A program made the position numbers and the translations under genes. 64,000 nt of DNA, from positions 43,545 to 107,544 of the forward strand of contig JASMLK010000072.1 of NCBI GenBank assembly GCA_030748735.1, in the 5' to 3' direction. The DNA comes from Myxococcota bacterium (GTDB lineage Bacteria; Myxococcota_A; UBA9160; UBA4427). Under the pieces are notes generated by a model. The model saw only the letters and a list, made by a program, of their open reading frames with translations, had not been told where the DNA came from and ran no database searches. Of this stretch, positions 61,749 through 64,000 are shown in pieces (position 1 is the stretch's first letter; each line of letters starts with the position of its first letter).

Positions 61749-63056
61749 CGGGGTTCCTTTTGGGGGCTGGTCACCGGGCCGTATGAATCGTGTGCGTTCA
61801 CGCCGGGCGGTGGGCCCCTGGCCGTCGTCAGCTTTGGTTCATCTGGCTGGGTGGTTTCGGCGGTCGTCTCCCGCCTGCCGAAGAAGGTGCCTTTCGTACG
61901 ACCGGGGGTTCCGCGAAAAAGCCGGGGATTCGAGCCTTTCGCTCTGTTCTCTTCACGTCATTTCGTGTCGGCTGTGAAGAACGAGAGTTTAGGTCTTATG
62001 CGACTCGGCAAGAAAGAGAACGTGACGCTGTTTCGCGTTTGGGCGCGGGGATATCGCGGGTGAGCTGCACGGTCGTGAGGGGGCGACGCGGAGTGGTGGA
62101 TTCGGACCCCACCAGTGGGCGACATTCGAGGCGGTCGAGTTGTACATGGGCGCCGATTTCTGGAGTCTGCCCCGATGCAAAAGCATCGGACGAAGGCGCC
62201 CGGCCCCCGGCCCCGGGTTGTTCTTCTCTCTGCTCGTTCTGCTCGTCGCATTCGTGTGCCTCGCCGACTCACCTGCGATTGCACGCCTCGATCCTCCTCC
62301 TTGCTCGCCGGCCGAACGCGAAGCGAACCCCCGAGTCGATCGCGATCACGGCCTTCCGGAAGCCCCTCGAGCCGACTCGCGCTGCCGACACCTCGAAGGT
62401 GCCGACTTCAGTGGTCAGCATGGTGCTGTTGCTCGACGCCGGCGTCGTGGGCTTTCGCAGCGAACCCGTTATCGCGTTTTCGACGGGCATCTTCGTGCGG
62501 CCGATCAGCATCGTGAGCATCGAGACGGGTTTCATCTACGCCGGTCCAGTCGGCGACCTCTGGGACCCACCCTGAACGGATCGCGGGCTCTTCGTTTCCT
62601 TGCGCCTCAACAGCTTCGAGCTCGACGAATTCTTGAGCGACGCGAAGCGGGCGGTGTTCGGGCGCTGAGAGGTGGACCGATAAGTGCGCCCGCTGGAGTC
62701 GGCGCCTTCTTCGAGCGCGTTTCAGTGTCCGGCGGTTCACCCTTTCCAGCTGAGACTCAACGCAGCGTACGACGCTTCTCGGCGACCCGACCTGGATCGC
62801 TGGGCGCAATCGTCGGTCCACCTCTCGGGCGCCGAAGGCGTCGTCCGAGTGCGACACGAAACGCGAGCCCGTGTGGCCAACCGTCGCGTTCCTCGATGGC
62901 CGGCCCGGCTGGACGGCTTGTCAGGCAGCAGATAATATGACGCCGAACAATTTCCGCCGGGCGGAGCGTTCCCCCCGTGCGACTCCAGGCGTGAGACCCG
63001 TGCGGGCAGACAGCGCGCAGGGCTGACACCAACGGATCCACAATAAGGAAACCCCC
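61749..63056. other. Degraded 1.3-kb stretch with coding scraps
   Basis: No intact gene of normal character. Three pieces look like leftovers of coding sequence on the plus strand: a signal-peptide-like segment near 62218-62300 (GLFFSLLVLLVAFVCLADSP); a 51-codon frame 62420-62575 (MVLLLDAGVVGFRSEPVIAF); and a C-terminal-looking piece 62579-62668 (GLFVSLRLNSFELDEFLSDA) in another frame. I do not recognise them. The stretch separates the carrier operon (reading left) from the thiolase (reading right), so promoters for both should lie here. None can be placed with confidence. Confidence 0.45.
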
Positions 63057-64000
63057 ATGAGTGAAGTCGTCATCGTCGAAGCCGTGCGCACGCCCCTCGG
63101 GCGACGCAACGGCGGTCTGTCCACCTGCCACTCGATCGACGTGCTCGGTCAGGTGCAGAAGGAGCTGTTCGAACGCAGCGGTGTAGATCCCAAGGAAGTC
63201 GGCCAGGTGGTCGGCGGCTGCGTGGGCCAGGTCGGCATGCAGACGATGAACGTGGCGCGCAACGCATGGCTCGCCGCCGGGCTTCCCCTCGATGTCGCTG
63301 CAACGACCGTCGACACCCAATGCGGTTCGTCCCAGCAGGCCACCAACCTCGCCTACTCGCTCGTCGCGTCGGGTGTGGTCGACAGCGCCGTGGGCTGTGG
63401 CGTCGAACTCATGAGCCGCATTCCGATGGGTGCGACCATTCCGAAGGGCGCAACCGGCGTCCCGGTGAACCGCACCTACCGCGAGAACTACGAATGGACG
63501 TCGCAGTTCGACGGTGCCGAGCGCATCGCCAAGCAGTGGGGCATCACCCGCGACGACACCGACGCGTTCGGCAAGCTCTCGCAGGACCGCGCGGCCGAGG
63601 CCTGGGCGGACAAGCGCTTCGATTCGCAGATCCTGCCGATCGACGCCCCCGACGTCGACGAAGAAGGCAAGCCCACCGGCACCACCCACCGCGTCGAACA
63701 GGACGAGGGCTTGCGTGAGACCACCCTCGAAGGTCTCGCCAAGCTGAAGAGCAACATGGAAGACGGTGTGCACACGGCGGGTACGTCGTCGCAGATCAGC
63801 GACGGTGCGGGCGCCATCCTGATGATGAGTCGCGAGAAGGCCGACGCGCTCGGCGTGAAGCCCCTGGCGACCGTCGTCGACACCTGCCTCGTCGGTTCCG
63901 ACCCGGTGCTCATGCTGACGGGCCCCATCCCGGCCACCCAGAAGCTCCTGGCGAACAACAAGATGCAGATGAGCGACATCGACCTCGTCGAGATCAACGA
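63057..64000 (+). CDS. Acetyl-CoA acetyltransferase / thiolase (partial, runs off the right edge)
   Basis: The first 314 residues of a thiolase, which cleaves or forms 3-ketoacyl-CoA. AAGGAAA precedes the ATG at 63057. N-terminal VVIVEAVRTPLGRRNGGLST, the catalytic Cys in TTVDTQCGSSQQATNLAYSL (about residue 90) and VHTAGTSSQISDGAGAILM are typical. The His and second Cys motifs would lie beyond the edge. The type (degradative or biosynthetic) cannot be decided; the several beta-oxidation genes in the window favour degradation. Confidence 0.92.
   Translation, partial: MSEVVIVEAVRTPLGRRNGGLSTCHSIDVLGQVQKELFERSGVDPKEVGQVVGGCVGQVGMQTMNVARNAWLAAGLPLDVAATTVDTQCGSSQQATNLAYSLVASGVVDSAVGCGVELMSRIPMGATIPKGATGVPVNRTYRENYEWTSQFDGAERIAKQWGITRDDTDAFGKLSQDRAAEAWADKRFDSQILPIDAPDVDEEGKPTGTTHRVEQDEGLRETTLEGLAKLKSNMEDGVHTAGTSSQISDGAGAILMMSREKADALGVKPLATVVDTCLVGSDPVLMLTGPIPATQKLLANNKMQMSDIDLVEIN

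Noticed and set aside
1..64000. tRNA, rRNA, CRISPR arrays, prophage
   Set aside because: No cloverleaf with a matching anticodon arm, no regularly spaced repeats, no phage structural genes or integrase were seen on reading both strands.

Overview
The window is high-GC bacterial DNA with mostly GTG/ATG/TTG starts behind clear Shine-Dalgarno sequences. It carries no rRNA, tRNA or CRISPR that I can see. The mix of genes suggests a free-living Gram-negative of the former Deltaproteobacteria (Myxococcota- or Binatota-like): four acyl-CoA dehydrogenases, two crotonases, a thiolase, a WS/DGAT acyltransferase, two DUF3604 proteins, an MMPL-type RND protein, a histone-H1-like protein, several lipoproteins and a PEP-CTERM-like secreted protein. 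The lineage is an inference from gene content only.

Layout. 1-10.9 kb: gpsA, a lipocalin-like exported protein, a crotonase, an ammonium transporter, an MFS/SDR/CMD operon, an alkylsulfatase-like metallo-hydrolase and a second crotonase. 10.9-14 kb: a decayed zone with a methyltransferase remnant, a broken GAF-PAS-PAS histidine kinase, an IS110 transposase piece inside an outer-membrane protein remnant, and a 174-bp inverted-repeat element. 14-18 kb: a cation/proton antiporter, a Cys-rich conserved pair (the second gene frameshifted) and a PP2C phosphatase. 18-24.5 kb: fragments of secreted proteins, an acyl-CoA dehydrogenase, a DUF3604 protein and a broken P450. 24.5-35.5 kb: an aldo/keto reductase, RecQ, a methyltransferase, a two-subunit acyl-CoA dehydrogenase pair, purU, and an MBOAT/SGNH pair. 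35.5-43.3 kb: envelope-glycan genes (FkbM, GT-C, HEAT protein, wecB, GT2, methyltransferase, acyltransferase 3). 43.5-56 kb: DUF3604, RarD, a dienelactone hydrolase-like lipoprotein, a histone-like protein, WS/DGAT, MMPL and alkaline phosphatase. 56.1-61.7 kb: a compact minus-strand operon of acyl carrier protein, amino-acid adenylating enzyme, acyl-CoA-dehydrogenase-like flavoprotein and a fused MBOAT-SGNH protein. 61.7-63.06 kb: a degraded stretch. 63.06 kb to the end: a thiolase running off the edge.

Two things stand out. First, the 56.1-61.7 kb operon has the four activities of a Dlt-type D-alanylation system (ligase, carrier protein, MBOAT channel/transferase, SGNH partner), with the last two fused. 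It also has a flavoprotein whose apparent base (E244, in MTWERAC) and missing C-terminal Glu match carrier-bound prolyl dehydrogenases of the PltE/CloN3 type. It may build an oxidised aminoacyl (pyrrole-like) group on a carrier and pass it to something outside the membrane. Second, at least eight genes keep their first and last codons but have lost their middle: ketopantoate reductase, UbiE-like methyltransferase, histidine kinase, P450, lipoprotein, SMP-30/gluconolactonase reduced to 42 aa, a membrane/TPR protein, and a TetR-Spy fusion. This is either real erosion by internal deletion or an assembly artefact, and read mapping would tell which.
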